From contig NZ_CP114882.2 in assembly GCF_027474525.2 (NCBI RefSeq), positions 2,294,001 to 2,358,000 of the forward strand: 64,000 bases of DNA. The letters run 5' to 3'. A model generated the notes under the pieces. The model made no database searches and had not been told where the DNA came from. It worked only from the letters and a program-made list of their open reading frames with translations. This DNA is from Flavobacterium lacustre. GTDB taxonomy: Bacteria > Bacteroidota > Bacteroidia > Flavobacteriales > Flavobacteriaceae. The translations under genes and the position numbers were made by a program. Below, one piece after another: positions 1 through 9,077 of this stretch; position 1 is the stretch's first letter; every line of letters starts with the position of its first letter.

Positions 1-1
1 A

Positions 2-769
2 GAAATGTCCGGAGAAAGCAGTAGCAGAACGAATCTAGAAATTCCGCAGGCTCAAAAAGACTTATTGCAAGAATTATTAAAAACAGGAAAACCGGTTGTT
101 TTGGTTTTATTTAATGGACGTCCGTTGGTTTTAAACCAAGAAAACGAGACCGTTCCAGCCATTTTAGATGCTTGGTTTGCAGGAAGTGAAGCGGGTACTG
201 CTATTGCCGATGTTTTATTTGGAGATGAAAATCCTTCGGGTAAATTAACGGCTACTTTTCCAAGAAGTGTAGGACAGCTGCCTATTTATTACAGTCAAAA
301 AAATACGGGAAGACCACTTGGCAACAAAGAGGGGAAATTCGAAAAATTCAAATCTAATTATATTGACTTGAGAAATGAACCATTATTTCCTTTTGGTTTC
401 GGATTGAGTTATACCACTTTTGAATATTCGAATCTAAAAATATCTTCGGATAAAATGACTGTTACTGACAAAGTAACCGTTAGCGTTGACGTTACCAATA
501 CTGGAAATTTTGACGGAAAAGAAGTCGTACAATTGTACATCAGAGACTTGGTTGGTTCTGTTACCAGACCAATTAAAGAACTGAAAGGCTTTCAAAAAAT
601 AGCCCTGAAAAAAGGAGAAAAACAAACAGTGACTTTTGATATTTCTGTTGAAGAACTGAAATTTTATAACTCGGATTTGCAATTTATTGCTGAACCGGGA
701 GCTTTTCAAGTTTTTGTAGGCACAAATTCAGATGCGGACAAGATGGTAACTTTTGAGTTGATTAAGTAA
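2..769 (+). CDS. Beta-glucosidase (GH3), C-terminal part, 5' truncated by window
   Basis: This is the C-terminal third of a periplasmic glycoside hydrolase family 3 beta-glucosidase of the BglX type, which removes terminal beta-linked glucose. The frame is open to the window edge, so the ATG at position 5 is internal (it falls in the MSGE segment) and the gene starts upstream. Visible are the end of the GH3 C-terminal domain (KPVVLVLFNGRPL, then AGSEAGTAIADVLFGDENPSGKL), the PFGFGLSYTTFEYSNL linker, and a fibronectin III-like domain over the last 75 residues or so. A strong terminator follows at 791. The GH97 alpha-glucosidase downstream suggests a glucan-utilisation locus that continues to the left. 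Family assignment is secure; the substrate is not. Confidence 0.93.
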   Translation, partial: EMSGESSSRTNLEIPQAQKDLLQELLKTGKPVVLVLFNGRPLVLNQENETVPAILDAWFAGSEAGTAIADVLFGDENPSGKLTATFPRSVGQLPIYYSQKNTGRPLGNKEGKFEKFKSNYIDLRNEPLFPFGFGLSYTTFEYSNLKISSDKMTVTDKVTVSVDVTNTGNFDGKEVVQLYIRDLVGSVTRPIKELKGFQKIALKKGEKQTVTFDISVEELKFYNSDLQFIAEPGAFQVFVGTNSDADKMVTFELIK

Positions 770-790
770 ATTTGGTTAGTTTATTTGGTG

Positions 791-822
791 AAACCCTTCA
801 GTTAAATACTGAAGGGTTTTTT
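791..822 (+). terminator. Intrinsic terminator after GH3 gene
   Basis: An 11-bp perfect stem (AAACCCTTCAG / CTGAAGGGTTT) with a 7-nt loop runs into TTTTTT, 22 bp after the GH3 stop codon. Confidence 0.88.
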
Positions 823-907
823 AACAAAAAAACGAATATTTGTGGCGCTTGAGGCTTAATAAAATATAGATTTTAACTATATTCGTCCATTAAAAAAACC
901 AAACCAA

Positions 908-3004
908 ATGAAACATTTATTTTCTCTTTTATTCCTTTTTACCTTAAGTGTATTGAGCGCTCAAAGTGTTCAGTCGCCTTCCGGTAAAATTGCCGTAAAC
1001 TTCAAATTAGCAAGTAACGGACAACCCGTTTATTCCGTAAATTATAAAAATAAAGCAGTTGTTCTGGAAAGTGCTTTAGGAATAAAATTAAAGGAAAAAC
1101 CGGCTTTAGATGCCAATTTTGAAATATTGGATTCAAAAACCGCTACTTTCAACGAGTCTTGGAAACCTGTTTTAGGCGAACAAGCATCGATTGTAAATCA
1201 TTACAATGAATTAACGGTGTCGCTAATTAGCAAAGAATCTAAAGTTAAAATGAATATCATTTTTAGAGTTTTTGATGAAGGGGTTGCTTTTAGATATGAT
1301 TTTCCAAGACAGGCTGAACTAAATTATTTCATTATTTCTGATGAGGTTACTCAATTTAATTTGACCGAAAATAACAAAGTTTTCTGGCTTCCAGGAGATT
1401 TTGACAGCAACGAATACGAGTACAACGAAACGAAATTATCTGAAATTGATAATTCAAAAATAAACATGAATAACGGAATTGGAGTAAAATCGATTCCGGG
1501 AAAATACATGGTTCAAACGCCTTTGATGATGAAATCACCATCTGGAGTTTATCTTAATATTTTTGAAGCAGCGGTTGTGAATTATCCGGTAATGCATTTG
1601 AATGCCGATGTGACCAATTACAAACTCAAAGCACAATTAGTTCCAAACGCGATTGGAGATAAAGCTTATTTGCAAGCGCCTTGCGTTTCACCTTGGAGAA
1701 CGATAATGGTAAGTGATGACGCCAGAGATATTGTAGGTTCCAGAATGATTTTGAACTTAAACGAACCTTCAAAAATTGATGATACGTCTTGGATTAAACC
1801 TATGAAATATGTCGGGATTTGGTGGGAAATGCACGTTGGTAAATCAACTTGGGATTATGCCGGATCACAAAATGCAACGAACTTTGGAACCAAATTAGAA
1901 TCATCAGGAAGACATGGCGCTACTACAGAAAACACGAAACGTTATATTGATTTTGCTGCCAAAAATGGTTTTGACGGGGTTTTAGTTGAAGGTTGGAATG
2001 TAGGTTGGGAAGATTGGTCAGGCAACTGGAAAGAAGATGTTTTTGATTTCACAACACCGTATCCGGATTTTGATTTGGCTGCAATTTCGGCTTACGCCAA
2101 AGAAAAAAATGTCAAAATGATTATGCATCATGAAACATCAGGTTCAGTGGGTAATTATGAAAGACATTTAGACCGCGCTTTAGAATTAATGAAAAAGTAC
2201 AATTATCCAGCTGCAAAAACAGGTTATGTTGGCAAAATAATTCCGCGTGGTGAATTTCATGACGGGCAATCGATGGTGAATCATTTTAATTTTGTTGCCA
2301 GACGATTTGCAGATAATAAAATGATGTTGAATTCTCACGAATCTTCAAGACCAACAGGTTACAGTAGAACGTATCCAAATTATGTTGCTGCCGAAGCTGC
2401 TCGTGGTAATGAATTCAATGCATGGAGTGTTGGAAATCCGCCAATGCACGAAACGATTTTGCCATTCACAAGATTATTGGGAGGCCCAATGGATTATACA
2501 CCGGGTATCTTTGAAATCAAAATGAGCTATTATGATAAAAACAAAACGGAGCAAGTTCACACGACTTTAGCCAAACAATTAGCTTTATATGTGACGATGT
2601 ATTCTCCTATTCAGATGGCGGCAGATTTATTAGAAAATTATGAGAAATACCCAGATGCCTTTCAATTTATCAAAGACGTTGCGGTTGATTGGGATGATTC
2701 CAAAGTGCTCCAAGCAGAGCCGGGAGATTTCTTGACGATTGTCAGAAAAGCAAAAGGAAAACAATCTTGGTTTCTTGGTGCCATTACAGATGAAAACGCC
2801 AGAAAATCAGAAATAAAATTAGACTTCTTAACAAAAGGCCAAAAATACAAAGCCATAATTTATGAAGATGCAAAAGATGCCGATTGGCAAAAAAATCCTA
2901 TCGCTTACAAAATAAGAACGATAGTGGTTACAAATAAATCAAAAATCAATTTGAATTTGGCACCAGGAGGAGGAACAGCGATAAGCTTTGAACCGATTAA
3001 ATAA
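908..3004 (+). CDS. Glycoside hydrolase family 97 (SusB-like alpha-glucosidase)
   Basis: A secreted or periplasmic GH97 enzyme, probably an alpha-glucosidase acting on starch- or dextran-type oligosaccharides. It has a signal peptide (MKHLFSLLFLFTLSVLSAQ), an N-terminal GH97 beta-sandwich (about 25-275), a TIM barrel (about 290-560; GIWWEMHVGKSTWDYAG, then GVLVEGWNVGWEDW) and a C-terminal beta domain. The MHHETSG and RGNEFNAW segments carry glutamates expected in the inverting, SusB-type branch rather than the Asp-nucleophile retaining branch. The length of 698 aa is normal for GH97. It stands alone between two terminators but beside the GH3 gene, so the two probably serve one saccharide-degradation programme. 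The exact substrate is not readable from sequence. Confidence 0.93.
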   Translation: MKHLFSLLFLFTLSVLSAQSVQSPSGKIAVNFKLASNGQPVYSVNYKNKAVVLESALGIKLKEKPALDANFEILDSKTATFNESWKPVLGEQASIVNHYNELTVSLISKESKVKMNIIFRVFDEGVAFRYDFPRQAELNYFIISDEVTQFNLTENNKVFWLPGDFDSNEYEYNETKLSEIDNSKINMNNGIGVKSIPGKYMVQTPLMMKSPSGVYLNIFEAAVVNYPVMHLNADVTNYKLKAQLVPNAIGDKAYLQAPCVSPWRTIMVSDDARDIVGSRMILNLNEPSKIDDTSWIKPMKYVGIWWEMHVGKSTWDYAGSQNATNFGTKLESSGRHGATTENTKRYIDFAAKNGFDGVLVEGWNVGWEDWSGNWKEDVFDFTTPYPDFDLAAISAYAKEKNVKMIMHHETSGSVGNYERHLDRALELMKKYNYPAAKTGYVGKIIPRGEFHDGQSMVNHFNFVARRFADNKMMLNSHESSRPTGYSRTYPNYVAAEAARGNEFNAWSVGNPPMHETILPFTRLLGGPMDYTPGIFEIKMSYYDKNKTEQVHTTLAKQLALYVTMYSPIQMAADLLENYEKYPDAFQFIKDVAVDWDDSKVLQAEPGDFLTIVRKAKGKQSWFLGAITDENARKSEIKLDFLTKGQKYKAIIYEDAKDADWQKNPIAYKIRTIVVTNKSKINLNLAPGGGTAISFEPIK

Positions 3005-3013
3005 TTAAATCAT

Positions 3014-3050
3014 ATCCTGCAAGTGTTTCAAAACTTGCAGGATTTTTTTT
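3014..3050 (+). terminator. Intrinsic terminator after GH97 gene
   Basis: An 11-bp perfect stem (ATCCTGCAAGT / ACTTGCAGGAT) with an 8-nt loop is followed by a run of eight T, 10 bp after the stop codon. Confidence 0.9.
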
Positions 3051-3106
3051 AGAGTTAATACTATTAAAATATAATTGAAGTGCCATACTAATAAATTTAA
3101 ATAATT

Positions 3107-4492
3107 ATGATAAAAAAAGGTATCTATTTAGCAGTCCTGTTTCTTAATGGAATTAGTCTTATCGCACAGACCAATAACGAGCAAACGTTTAAAGAAATTT
3201 ACAAAGCAGCATTAACTAATGCTAAATGTTATACTTGGTTAGACTATTTGTCTAATGACATCGGTCCGCGATTATCCGGTTCTGCCAATGCCGAAAAAGC
3301 AGTTCAATATACTAAATCTCAATTGGAAACACTGGGGTTAGATAAGGTTTATCTTCAAGAAGTAATGGTTCCAAAATGGGTTCGGGGTGAAAAAGAAACG
3401 GCTTATATTTTGAATTATAAAACAAAAATGAACGTGCCAATTTGTGCTTTGGGAGGTTCTGTTGCCACGCCAAAAAATGGACTTACAGCCGAAGTTATTG
3501 AAGTACATACTATTGCGGAGTTAGAAAGCTTAGGAAGTAAAATAAAAGGTAAAATTGTGTTTTTCAATAGACCAATGGATCCTGAAAATATTGAAACATT
3601 CAAATCCTATGGAGGTTGTGTGGACCAAAGATATGCCGGAGCGATGGAAGCTTCAAAGTATGGAGCTGTAGGAACTATTGTTCGCTCTATGAATTTAAGA
3701 TTGGACGATTTTCCGCATACCGGAACTCAAAGTTATGGTGATATTCCAAAATCAGATTATATTCCGACTGCTGCTATTAGTACAAATGGGGCTGAATTAT
3801 TGAGTAAAACATTAAAAGAGAATCCAAAACTGCAATTCTATTTTAAACAATCCTGCAAGCAAATGGAGGATGTTTTGTCTTATAATGTCATTGGAGAAAT
3901 AAAAGGCAGTGAGCATCCGGAAAAGATTATGATTGTTGGCGGACATTTAGATTCTTGGGATTTAGCCGATGGTTCACATGATGATGGAGCAGGAGTAGTT
4001 CAAAGTATGGAAGTCTTGAAAATCCTAAAAAATATTGGATACAAACCTAAAAACACTATCCGTGTAGTTCTTTTTATGAATGAAGAAAATGGAGGAAGAG
4101 GCGGAGCCAAATACGAAGAATTAGCGAAAACAAATCATGAAAACCACATTTTTGCTTTAGAAAGTGATTCGGGAGGATTTAGTCCAAGAGGTTTTTCTTT
4201 TGAAACCGATGATGCTAATTTTAATAAAATAGTGAGTTGGAAATACCTGTTCGAACCCTATCTGATTCATAGTTTTGTGAAAGGACACGGTGGTTCAGAC
4301 ATTGCGCCGTTGACATCAAAAACACTTGTAAAAGCAGGTTTGAAACCAGATTCACAACGATATTTTGATTATCATCATGCTTCAAATGATACATTTGATG
4401 CCATTAATAAAAGAGAATTAGAATTAGGCGCAGCAACAATGGCTTCACTAATGTATTTAATGGATCAAAATGGTATCGAAAAGAGTAATTAA
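3107..4492 (+). CDS. M28 family zinc peptidase (carboxypeptidase Q-like)
   Basis: An exported dizinc exopeptidase of family M28, close to plasma glutamate carboxypeptidase / carboxypeptidase Q, which releases amino acids from peptides. It has a signal peptide (MIKKGIYLAVLFLNGISLIAQ), a PA-type inserted domain (about 110-240) and the M28 core. The metal and catalytic residues are all visible: H280 (GGHLDSWD), D292 (HDDGAG), catalytic E326 with ligand E327 (MNEENGGRGG), the Asp of ESDSGG, and the His of DYHHASNDT near the C terminus. The protein therefore looks active. It is monocistronic, with its own terminator. The natural peptide substrate is unknown. Confidence 0.93.
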   Translation: MIKKGIYLAVLFLNGISLIAQTNNEQTFKEIYKAALTNAKCYTWLDYLSNDIGPRLSGSANAEKAVQYTKSQLETLGLDKVYLQEVMVPKWVRGEKETAYILNYKTKMNVPICALGGSVATPKNGLTAEVIEVHTIAELESLGSKIKGKIVFFNRPMDPENIETFKSYGGCVDQRYAGAMEASKYGAVGTIVRSMNLRLDDFPHTGTQSYGDIPKSDYIPTAAISTNGAELLSKTLKENPKLQFYFKQSCKQMEDVLSYNVIGEIKGSEHPEKIMIVGGHLDSWDLADGSHDDGAGVVQSMEVLKILKNIGYKPKNTIRVVLFMNEENGGRGGAKYEELAKTNHENHIFALESDSGGFSPRGFSFETDDANFNKIVSWKYLFEPYLIHSFVKGHGGSDIAPLTSKTLVKAGLKPDSQRYFDYHHASNDTFDAINKRELELGAATMASLMYLMDQNGIEKSN

Positions 4493-4513
4493 GTTCATTT
4501 TAGACCAATATAC

Positions 4514-4545
4514 AAACTGCAAGTTAAGGCTTGCAGTTTTTTTTT
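4514..4545 (+). terminator. Intrinsic terminator after M28 peptidase
   Basis: A 10-bp perfect stem (AAACTGCAAG / CTTGCAGTTT) with a 6-nt loop is followed by nine T, just before the convergent gene ending at 4548. It works best for the + strand. Confidence 0.87.
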
Positions 4546-4547
4546 GA

Positions 4548-5630
4548 TTAGGTTTTTCTTTTTTCATGATTTCCATCGCCTAGTAGCAACGATAGTGTTT
4601 TCAGACCTTCAGTTCGGTCGGCTATTAATTTTATAATACTAATAAACGGAATAAATAAAATCATTCCGGCGGCTCCCCATAAAATTCCACCAGCAGTTAT
4701 CATAATGATAATGACAAGTGTATTAATTTTTAAGCGACTGCCTACCGCAAAAGGAAATATAATATACGCCTCTAAAGCCTGAACAACAGAGAAAACCAAA
4801 ATTACTCCAAGCGGATACCAAATAGAATTGAAAGTAATCCAAGAAACGGCAATGGGAAGGAGTGATGAAATCATAATTCCGACATAAGGAATAAAAGTCA
4901 AAATGGAAGCAATAAAACCAAATAGAAAAGGATGCGGCACGCCAATAATCAGTAATCCAATACTGTTTAAAAGTCCAACCGTTAAATACACAACTAACAT
5001 TCCTTTGATGAAATTGTAATAGGCATGAATCGTTTCTATCAAAATTTCATGAATGGTTCCCTTTTTGTCAGCTGGAAATATTTGATATAAAGTATTGGCC
5101 AGTAGTTGACGATGGTAAAGAATTAGTGCTGAAAATACGGGGATAATCAGAATGAAAAATACCGATTCAGAGAAAGAATATGCAATGGCTCTTAAAAATG
5201 CAATTAATTGTGAACCAGAATTATTAATGGAGTTTTTGAGTAAATCCAATTGTTTTTCGGTACTAATATTGAAACGTTCAGCAAGAAAATCACTCAATTG
5301 ATTTATGGCTTCTAAGAGTTTTATTTTGAACGGTTCCCATTCATTCGAAAAGGCAGTTATTTGAACAATCAGCAAGTAAATAAAAAGTGCAAAGAACAAC
5401 GTGACTGCAAAAAGAGTAATGGCAATTGCTATGCTTTGCGATGTTCCTTTTTTTTCTATCCATTTGCAGACAGGATAAAGGATAAAACTGATGAGTAACG
5501 AAAAACTAAGCGGAATAAATAGAGTTTTTCCAAAATAAAGGATAAAGGCTGTCAGGACCGTAAATTGAAGTATTTCAAGGGTTGAAAAAGGACTGTTTGA
5601 ATATGGAGAAACGGGTGTTTTTGCTTTCAT
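4548..5630 (-). CDS. AI-2E family transporter (UPF0118 permease)
   Basis: A 360-aa multi-spanning inner-membrane protein of the AI-2E / UPF0118 family. Members export or exchange small solutes (autoinducer-2 in E. coli TqsA, Na+/H+ in some others), so the substrate is uncertain. There is an N-terminal pair of membrane helices (about 15-80), a long soluble loop (about 95-150), and a C-terminal bundle containing the family-typical stretches VGLLNSIGLLIIGVPHPFLFG and ILTFIPYVGIMISSLLP. It lacks a signal peptide. It is convergent with the M28 gene and lies about 120 bp downstream of the PAS kinase on the same strand, with no evidence that the two are functionally linked. Confidence 0.9.
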   Translation of the reverse strand: MKAKTPVSPYSNSPFSTLEILQFTVLTAFILYFGKTLFIPLSFSLLISFILYPVCKWIEKKGTSQSIAIAITLFAVTLFFALFIYLLIVQITAFSNEWEPFKIKLLEAINQLSDFLAERFNISTEKQLDLLKNSINNSGSQLIAFLRAIAYSFSESVFFILIIPVFSALILYHRQLLANTLYQIFPADKKGTIHEILIETIHAYYNFIKGMLVVYLTVGLLNSIGLLIIGVPHPFLFGFIASILTFIPYVGIMISSLLPIAVSWITFNSIWYPLGVILVFSVVQALEAYIIFPFAVGSRLKINTLVIIIMITAGGILWGAAGMILFIPFISIIKLIADRTEGLKTLSLLLGDGNHEKRKT

Positions 5631-5756
5631 AATAGTTTTAAATTAACAACAATTATATATTTTGCAATGCCTTTATTCTTTTCTTACTAAACGGAAATCT
5701 TCAAATTTGTGAATTTATGATAAACAGATTTTGATTTAAACAGTTGTATTTTGGAT

Positions 5757-6845
5757 TTAATCCTTAAATGAAATTGTAAATTTTGCTCCTTCGTTTATTT
5801 TACTTTCTACGGTAATATGGCCACCTAAACTCGTGACATGGTTGTAGACTAAATACAGTCCAATTCCTTTGCTGTCAATGTGGTTGTGAAACTTTTGATG
5901 TAATCCGAAAATTTTATCTTTCACAACTTCCATGTCAAAACCCATTCCGGTATCAGAAACAATTAATTGGTTAATTCCGTTTACTTTTTTAGAATAAATA
6001 GAAATTATTGTTTCAGAATCGGGTTTGGCGTATTTTATAGAATTGGTAATCAAATTTAAGAAAATACTTTCCAGATATACTTTATTAAATTGAATCGTTT
6101 CTACCTCGAAAAAATCAATATTAATTACTGCTTTTGAGTTTACAATTAATGAGCCAATGGAACGCAATACGGTTTGTAAGCATTCATTTAGGTCTAAAAC
6201 TTCAATATTTGAATTCTCAATTTCTTTTTGTGTTAAAGTATCTATTGAATTATTCAGGGTTTGCTTCAGACTTTCGCTAGTTGATTTTAGCATATCTATC
6301 AACTCAAGTGTTTCGGTATCAGTGATTTTTGAAATGTCTAAAATATTAAATATAGCGAGCAAATTATTTACCGGAGATCTTAAATCGTGGGAGTTAGTAT
6401 AGGTTAATTGTTTTAAATCTTTATTGTTTTTTGTGAGATTGGTCAGCAGTAAATTGCGTTCTTCTTCCTGTTTCTTTTTATGTGTAATGTTTTTGGCGAT
6501 GGCAAAGACTAATTGATCATTTTCTACGGGCATAGAAGTCCAGGACAACCAAACAATTTCACCGCTTTTTGTCAAATAACGATTTTCAAAATTTAAGAGA
6601 GGATTGCTTTTTATTAAGTCATCACGATGCTTCGCTGTAATAGTTTTGTCTTCATGATAAATAAAATCACTGATAGGTCTTGACAGCAATTCCTCATTGG
6701 TATACCCTAATAACTTAGACACAGCAGGATTTATTCGTTTTAAATAACCATCAAATCCGGCGATACAAAATAAATCTGCCGATAATTCAAAAAAATGTTC
6801 GAATTTATAATTGTCGCCTATGTTATGATTGGAATTTTTTGTCAT
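5757..6845 (-). CDS. PAS-domain sensor histidine kinase
   Basis: A soluble histidine kinase. One PAS domain (about 10-125; FDGYLKRINPAVSKLLGYT) is followed by a HisKA domain with phospho-acceptor H153 (NSHDLRSPVNNLL) and a HATPase domain with N box (LITNSIKYAKPD), G1 (SDTGMGF) and G2 (GIGLYLVYN). No membrane segment and no receiver domain are present, so it must act on a separate response regulator that is not adjacent. The reading frame extends upstream to a TTG at 6914, but the ATG at 6845 directly precedes the first PAS-like sequence and is the better start (362 aa). The sensed signal is unknown. Confidence 0.9.
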   Translation of the reverse strand: MTKNSNHNIGDNYKFEHFFELSADLFCIAGFDGYLKRINPAVSKLLGYTNEELLSRPISDFIYHEDKTITAKHRDDLIKSNPLLNFENRYLTKSGEIVWLSWTSMPVENDQLVFAIAKNITHKKKQEEERNLLLTNLTKNNKDLKQLTYTNSHDLRSPVNNLLAIFNILDISKITDTETLELIDMLKSTSESLKQTLNNSIDTLTQKEIENSNIEVLDLNECLQTVLRSIGSLIVNSKAVINIDFFEVETIQFNKVYLESIFLNLITNSIKYAKPDSETIISIYSKKVNGINQLIVSDTGMGFDMEVVKDKIFGLHQKFHNHIDSKGIGLYLVYNHVTSLGGHITVESKINEGAKFTISFKD

Positions 6846-7182
6846 TTTTTCTTCAGAAAAAGGGGCTGTTGTTTTTATGCTGAGTAAAAGCGAATTCGTT
6901 TTGTATGCGAACAATTTTTAATAAAAGATTATAGATTTTAAGTTTGTCATTTTTACTGTAAATAAAACAAGTTTGTTTTTTGAATTTTTAAACAGCTCGT
7001 TTTTTAAATATATTTTAAACAATACTTATTTTTGTTGTCTAATTTAGCAATAAAATATCATATAACAGCCCATTATCATAAAACAAATTGTTATAAAAGG
7101 TTAGGCTAACAATTTATTTTGTTATGAGGAAAAAAAAGGCTGCCAAAAATAGACAGCCTTTATAAAAATGTATTTGCAAAAA
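6846..7182. other. AT-rich intergenic region
   Basis: No gene is supported here. It contains the terminator at 7131-7162 and, at 7085-7115, a perfect 9-bp inverted repeat (AAATTGTTA / TAACAATTT, 13-nt loop) of unknown role. Neither flanking minus-strand gene has an obvious TAnnTTTG box here. Confidence 0.5.
7131..7162 (-). terminator. Intrinsic terminator of the 7183-8028 gene
   Basis: On the minus strand a short GC stem (AAGGCTG / CAGCCTT) is followed by TTTTT, about 20 bp after the stop codon. Confidence 0.75.
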
Positions 7183-8028
7183 TTAAATTTTGAAAATCCC
7201 TCCAAAAGCAATGATTTTTTGAAAGAAGAAAAAATCTTGAGACGCACTGTCTTCGGCACTTATTGTGGTGCGAATGTCAGGCATGTTGATGTAACCTCCT
7301 TTTAATTCGCCCTGAATATAAAAATGCTTGAAGAAGGTGATGTTTAATCCTGCTTTAAGAGAAGTACCATAACCCGAAATGTGAAAATCATCATGGCGTT
7401 CTTTTCCTAGTAGCTTGGTATTTGTTTTTGGATAAAGGAACCCAACTCCAAAACCCTCGGTTAAATTGACTTGGATTTTGTCGGTATTTTTTATTTTAAA
7501 GACAGATGAAATATCATCATGTCTTGAAAATTCGGTATTGATGTAATTTAAACCATCCGTATGTTCGTAAGTCAAAAAATCTTCTGTCAACAAAACTTGA
7601 TTGTCTGGCAAAATTTCTCCATAAGTTCCTGCATCAGGATAGTTCCCAGTTATATTGACCGTTCTGTCTTGAAACATTACATATTTCATGTGATCTACGC
7701 CAATGGTTATGCTGTAATGATCATTTACAAAATAACCTAATCTAAAGTTAGTTTGAGGAATTGTCATTTTGACCGGATTGATATAATCAATATGCCAGCC
7801 TTTTGGTTTATCATGCGCCTGAATGTTTTCTAGCGTAAAATTATAATCTTTCCCACGAAATGTTACATCCGATTTAGAATATGTTTCTCTGTTTCCTCCC
7901 CATGTAATAAAGAATTTTCCTTTGTTTTGGGCAGTGTATTTATCTTGAATTTTTAATTGTTCTTGTGAAAAAACGTTAGTTGTAAATAAAAGTATTAGTA
8001 ACGAAAAAGATAAAAAAATAGGTTTCAA
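7183..8028 (-). CDS. Exported beta-barrel protein, function unknown
   Basis: A 281-aa protein with a clear signal peptide (MKPIFLSFSLLILLFTTNVFSQ), then alternating polar/aromatic strands typical of an outer-membrane beta-barrel (NFRLGYFVNDHYSITIGVDHMKY; HFYIQGELKGGYINMP) and ending in phenylalanine-rich strands. I do not recognise a named family. It starts 22 bp after the kdsA stop codon on the same strand, so the two are probably co-transcribed, and kdsA makes a precursor of the LPS core. A link to the outer envelope is inference from location and fold only. Confidence 0.75.
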   Translation of the reverse strand: MKPIFLSFSLLILLFTTNVFSQEQLKIQDKYTAQNKGKFFITWGGNRETYSKSDVTFRGKDYNFTLENIQAHDKPKGWHIDYINPVKMTIPQTNFRLGYFVNDHYSITIGVDHMKYVMFQDRTVNITGNYPDAGTYGEILPDNQVLLTEDFLTYEHTDGLNYINTEFSRHDDISSVFKIKNTDKIQVNLTEGFGVGFLYPKTNTKLLGKERHDDFHISGYGTSLKAGLNITFFKHFYIQGELKGGYINMPDIRTTISAEDSASQDFFFFQKIIAFGGIFKI

Positions 8029-8049
8029 CGAATTGTAATTGTTTTAATC

Positions 8050-8868
8050 TTAAAATTGATTTATTGTTTTTCTGATGGCAACTAATTTTGTCATTAAAGC
8101 TTCAAAATAATCTAAATGTAACATGTTTGCTCCGTCACTTTTGGCATTAGCCGGATCAAAATGAGTTTCAATAAAAATTCCGTCAACGCCTACTGCTATT
8201 CCTGCTTTGGCAATAGTTTCAATCATATCAGGTCTTCCGCCAGTTACACCGGCAGTTTGATTCGGTTGTTGTAACGAATGTGTTACATCAAGAACCGTTG
8301 TCGCGTATTGTTGCATAGTAGGAATTCCTCTAAAATCAACAATCATATCTTGGTAGCCAAACATAGTTCCACGATCCGTAACCATTACATTTTGGTTGTT
8401 ACAATCCAATACTTTTTGTACAGCATGTTTCATACTTTCAGGACTCATGAATTGTCCTTTTTTCAAGTTTACCACTTTTCCGGTATTGGCCGCAGCCACA
8501 ACTAAATCCGTTTGGCGAACTAAGAAAGCCGGAATTTGCAATACATCAACATATTCTGCAGCCATAACAGCATCTTCATTGGTATGAATATCAGTAACGG
8601 TCGGAACACCAAAAGTTTCAGATACTTTTCTAAGAATTTGAAGTGCTTTTTCATCACCAATTCCGGAGAAACTATCAATTCTGGAGCGATTTGCTTTTTT
8701 GAAAGAACCTTTGAAAACGAATGGAATTTCTAGTTTATCGGTAATGCCAACTAATTTTTCTGCAATTCGCAATGCCATTTCTTCGCCTTCAATAGCGCAT
8801 GGTCCGGCAAGTAGAAAGAAATTACCGCTTTCTGTATGTTTGATCTGTGGAATTTGTTGTATGTTCAT
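8050..8868 (-). CDS. kdsA: 3-deoxy-8-phosphooctulonate synthase (KDO-8-P synthase)
   Basis: Condenses phosphoenolpyruvate with arabinose 5-phosphate to KDO-8-phosphate, the first committed step to the KDO of lipopolysaccharide. The sequence shows the family signatures FFLLAGPCAIEGEEMAL, FVFKGSFKKANRSR, PTVTDIHTNEDA, GQFMSPESMKHAV, VTDRGTMFGY, and the C-terminal VGVDGIFIETHFDPANAKSDG. I place the start at the ATG at 8868 (272 aa, usual length) rather than the in-frame ATG at 8892, because only the former leaves room for the TACATTTG promoter box at 8890-8897. The downstream barrel-protein gene probably shares the transcript. Confidence 0.97.
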   Translation of the reverse strand: MNIQQIPQIKHTESGNFFLLAGPCAIEGEEMALRIAEKLVGITDKLEIPFVFKGSFKKANRSRIDSFSGIGDEKALQILRKVSETFGVPTVTDIHTNEDAVMAAEYVDVLQIPAFLVRQTDLVVAAANTGKVVNLKKGQFMSPESMKHAVQKVLDCNNQNVMVTDRGTMFGYQDMIVDFRGIPTMQQYATTVLDVTHSLQQPNQTAGVTGGRPDMIETIAKAGIAVGVDGIFIETHFDPANAKSDGANMLHLDYFEALMTKLVAIRKTINQF

Positions 8869-8889
8869 AAAGGATGTTTTTTGAAAGTG

Positions 8890-8897
8890 CAAATGTA
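8890..8897 (-). promoter_or_regulatory. -7 promoter box of kdsA
   Basis: TACATTTG on the minus strand matches the Bacteroidota TAnnTTTG -7 element and lies 21 bp upstream of the kdsA ATG. No good -33 TTG is seen. Confidence 0.5.
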
Positions 8898-8898
8898 G

Positions 8899-8919
8899 TT
8901 AGGAATTAGGAATTAGGAA
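8899..8919. repeat. 7-bp tandem repeat (TTAGGAA x3)
   Basis: Three perfect copies of TTAGGAA, then a degenerate fourth, directly upstream of the kdsA promoter box. Confidence 0.75.
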
Positions 8920-9028
8920 TTAAGATTTAACAATAATTTTGAGTTTTAGAAAGACTTAAAATTAAGAATTAAAAATAAATTGCCTTGTAATTAGCCCTTT
9001 TTTTGATATCCGTTGCTCTGCTAAAAGA

Positions 9029-9060
9029 CAAACCCCAACAATTACTTGATGGGGTTTTGT
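9029..9060 (-). terminator. Probable terminator of the MarR-nitroreductase-YceI operon
   Basis: A 7-bp stem (AACCCCA / TGGGGTT) lies 18 bp past the yceI-like stop. The T-run on the minus strand is interrupted (TTTGTCTTTT), so efficiency is uncertain. Confidence 0.5.
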
Positions 9061-9077
9061 ATATTATTATGAAAATA